Source: a bacterium (GTDB lineage: Bacteria; Planctomycetota; SZUA-567). From it: DNA of 64,000 nt. The notes beneath the pieces were generated by a model. It searched no databases, was not told where the DNA came from, and saw nothing but the letters and a program-made list of their open reading frames with translations. Below, in pieces: positions 63,163 to 64,000 of this stretch (its first letter is position 1; the number at the start of each line of letters is the position of its first letter). Where the stretch lies: positions 1 to 64,000 of the forward strand of contig QKCJ01000060.1 of assembly GCA_003245715.1 (NCBI GenBank), given 5' to 3'. A program made the translations under genes and the position numbers.

Positions 63163-64000
63163 TCAACGCAGGACAGACTGTGCGGATTTGTTGTAGACCG
63201 TCAGGCATTGTTCGGCAACTGAGTCCCACGAGAAAGCCGTCTCGACGGCAACCCGACCGTTTCGACCCATCCAGCGTGCCTGGTCATCCTCAGAGAGCAG
63301 CAGGTTCACTGAATCGGCAATACTTCCCTCACTGCAGCGCAGGCCATTGACCTTGTTATAGATAAACTCCGCCGCCGCGCCGTCACCGCTGACAACAATC
63401 GGTTTGCCCGCCGCCCAGGCTGAGAGAGCAACCACGCCAAACGGGTCATAGCGGTAAGGAATGCAGACAATTGCCGCCGCGTGATAGAGGTGCAGAAGTT
63501 CAAGTGGTGTCGGATTTTCGGTGTAGCGCACGACAGCACCAAACCCGGCCGAATTAAGCTCGCCCTCGATCCGGCCGCGCATCTCGCCACTGCCGGCAAA
63601 GATAAACCGTGCGTCCCGGCAACTCGGGCTGATCTTGGCAATCGCCGCCGACATCAGATCCGCACCTTTGCGGAAGTTGAGCGCCCCGACATAAAGCACG
63701 ATTTTCGCACCCTGCGGAAAGTCATAACGGGCCAGAATGTCGGCCGTTTCGATTTTGTTGTTATCAAAATTATTGAGGTCAATCCCGTGATAGATCACAG
63801 AAACCTTCCATTCCGGGCAGCGGTAGAGAAGTTCAATCTGGCGGCGGATTTCGTAGCTGATGACAATTACCGAATCAGCAGTCTGCGTCGCCGTCGCTTC
63901 AAGGTCGGCAATCATCCGCGGCTCACCACCTTCTGGCCAGGCTCCCGAGCGCCCCCACTCCGTAGTATGGAAGGTCGCAACAAAGTGCAGGTTTGAGTCT
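63163..64000 (-). CDS. GT4-family glycosyltransferase, partial at window end
   Basis: The frame stays open through position 64000 (it reads FVATFHTTEWGRSGAWPEGGEPR before the internal ATG at 63915), so that ATG is not the start and the gene runs off the window. Visible are the end of the N-terminal Rossmann fold and the whole C-terminal one: VLYVGALNFRKGADLM, FAGSGEMR, and EDPFG-type YRYDPFGVVALSAWAAGKPIV, typical of GT4 (glycogen-synthase-like) enzymes. At least 279 residues. It could add sugars to an exo- or lipopolysaccharide, in line with the WecA-like and rmlB genes. Confidence 0.9.
   Translation of the reverse strand, partial: DSNLHFVATFHTTEWGRSGAWPEGGEPRMIADLEATATQTADSVIVISYEIRRQIELLYRCPEWKVSVIYHGIDLNNFDNNKIETADILARYDFPQGAKIVLYVGALNFRKGADLMSAAIAKISPSCRDARFIFAGSGEMRGRIEGELNSAGFGAVVRYTENPTPLELLHLYHAAAIVCIPYRYDPFGVVALSAWAAGKPIVVSGDGAAAEFIYNKVNGLRCSEGSIADSVNLLLSEDDQARWMGRNGRVAVETAFSWDSVAEQCLTVYNKSAQSVLR

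Noticed and set aside
63163..63915. Glycosyltransferase as a complete 250-residue gene
   Set aside because: The frame is open upstream of the ATG to the window end with typical GT4 sequence, so the gene is cut by the window.
1..64000. CRISPR arrays or phage defence cluster
   Set aside because: No regularly spaced repeats and no cas, restriction or retron genes were seen; the MotA-like trio lacks a nuclease or helicase partner, so it was not called Zorya-like.

Overview
The window looks like a chromosomal segment of a polysaccharide-degrading bacterium of the PVC group, most probably Lentisphaerota (Victivallales/Lentisphaera-like). This rests on gene content, not on a marker gene. It combines pseudopilin-like proteins starting FTLIEMLVV that lack the usual glycine before the cleavage site, LacI regulators sitting directly upstream of them, heparinase II/III-type lyases, a type I sulfatase, an SSS-family transporter, and many IclR/AraC/LacI regulators. 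A Gram-negative envelope is implied by lipoproteins, murD and secreted enzymes. Coding is dense on both strands, with sigma70-like promoters and strong rho-independent terminators.

1-5.3 kb: the 5' end of an IS5-type transposase at the window edge, an IclR regulator driving a cytoplasmic sulfatase from a near-consensus promoter, a large acidic two-repeat protein of unknown function, a 0.7 kb non-coding stretch and a tRNA-Leu(UAA) with terminator. 5.5-8.5 kb: a five-PAS hybrid histidine kinase.

8.7-19.7 kb: two convergent, mirror-image cassettes with the same order: LacI regulator, pseudopilin, giant secreted polysaccharide enzyme. One encodes a heparinase-II/III-type lyase, the other a clan GH-A hydrolase with a CBM9-like tail. 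Each has a clear palindromic operator at its own LacI promoter. 19.8-31.2 kb: further carbohydrate genes with local control: a small secreted protein, a DUF6259-like hydrolase with an IclR gene, a divergent AraC gene facing an SDR plus heparinase operon, another IclR gene, and a sodium/solute symporter.

31.7-43 kb: a zinc-ribbon PilB/GspE ATPase that could serve the pseudopilins. Next comes a translationally coupled operon of RecA-like protein, shortened NFACT/RqcH-like protein, HEAT lipoprotein and rmlB. A lipoprotein, a methyltransferase, a GH114-like protein, a Nudix hydrolase, a three-domain thioredoxin-fold protein and a HdeD-like protein follow.

43-52 kb: a HAD phosphatase, a membrane-anchored Cys protein, gnd, a LarA-type nickel racemase homologue, a DUF1232 protein, three tandem MotA/TolQ-like membrane paralogues with no MotB/TolR partner, a tandem pair of conserved hairpins, a D-mannonate oxidoreductase-like SDR and a CPBP protease. 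gnd, the LarA homologue and the SDR suggest hexonate (gluconate/mannonate/fructuronate) metabolism.

52-64 kb: envelope and housekeeping genes: murD, an HTH plus zinc-ribbon regulator, a CrtI-like FAD oxidoreductase, a WecA/MraY-type transferase, two membrane-anchored TPR proteins (one of 1238 residues), hemW with a probable leaderless promoter, a cupin and a GT4 glycosyltransferase running off the end.

The strongest candidates for something undescribed are the mirrored LacI-pseudopilin-enzyme cassettes, the MotA-like trio without partner, the tandem hairpins at 50.5 kb and the duplicated acidic protein at 2.6-4.5 kb. All functional assignments are from reading the sequence; no database search was possible.
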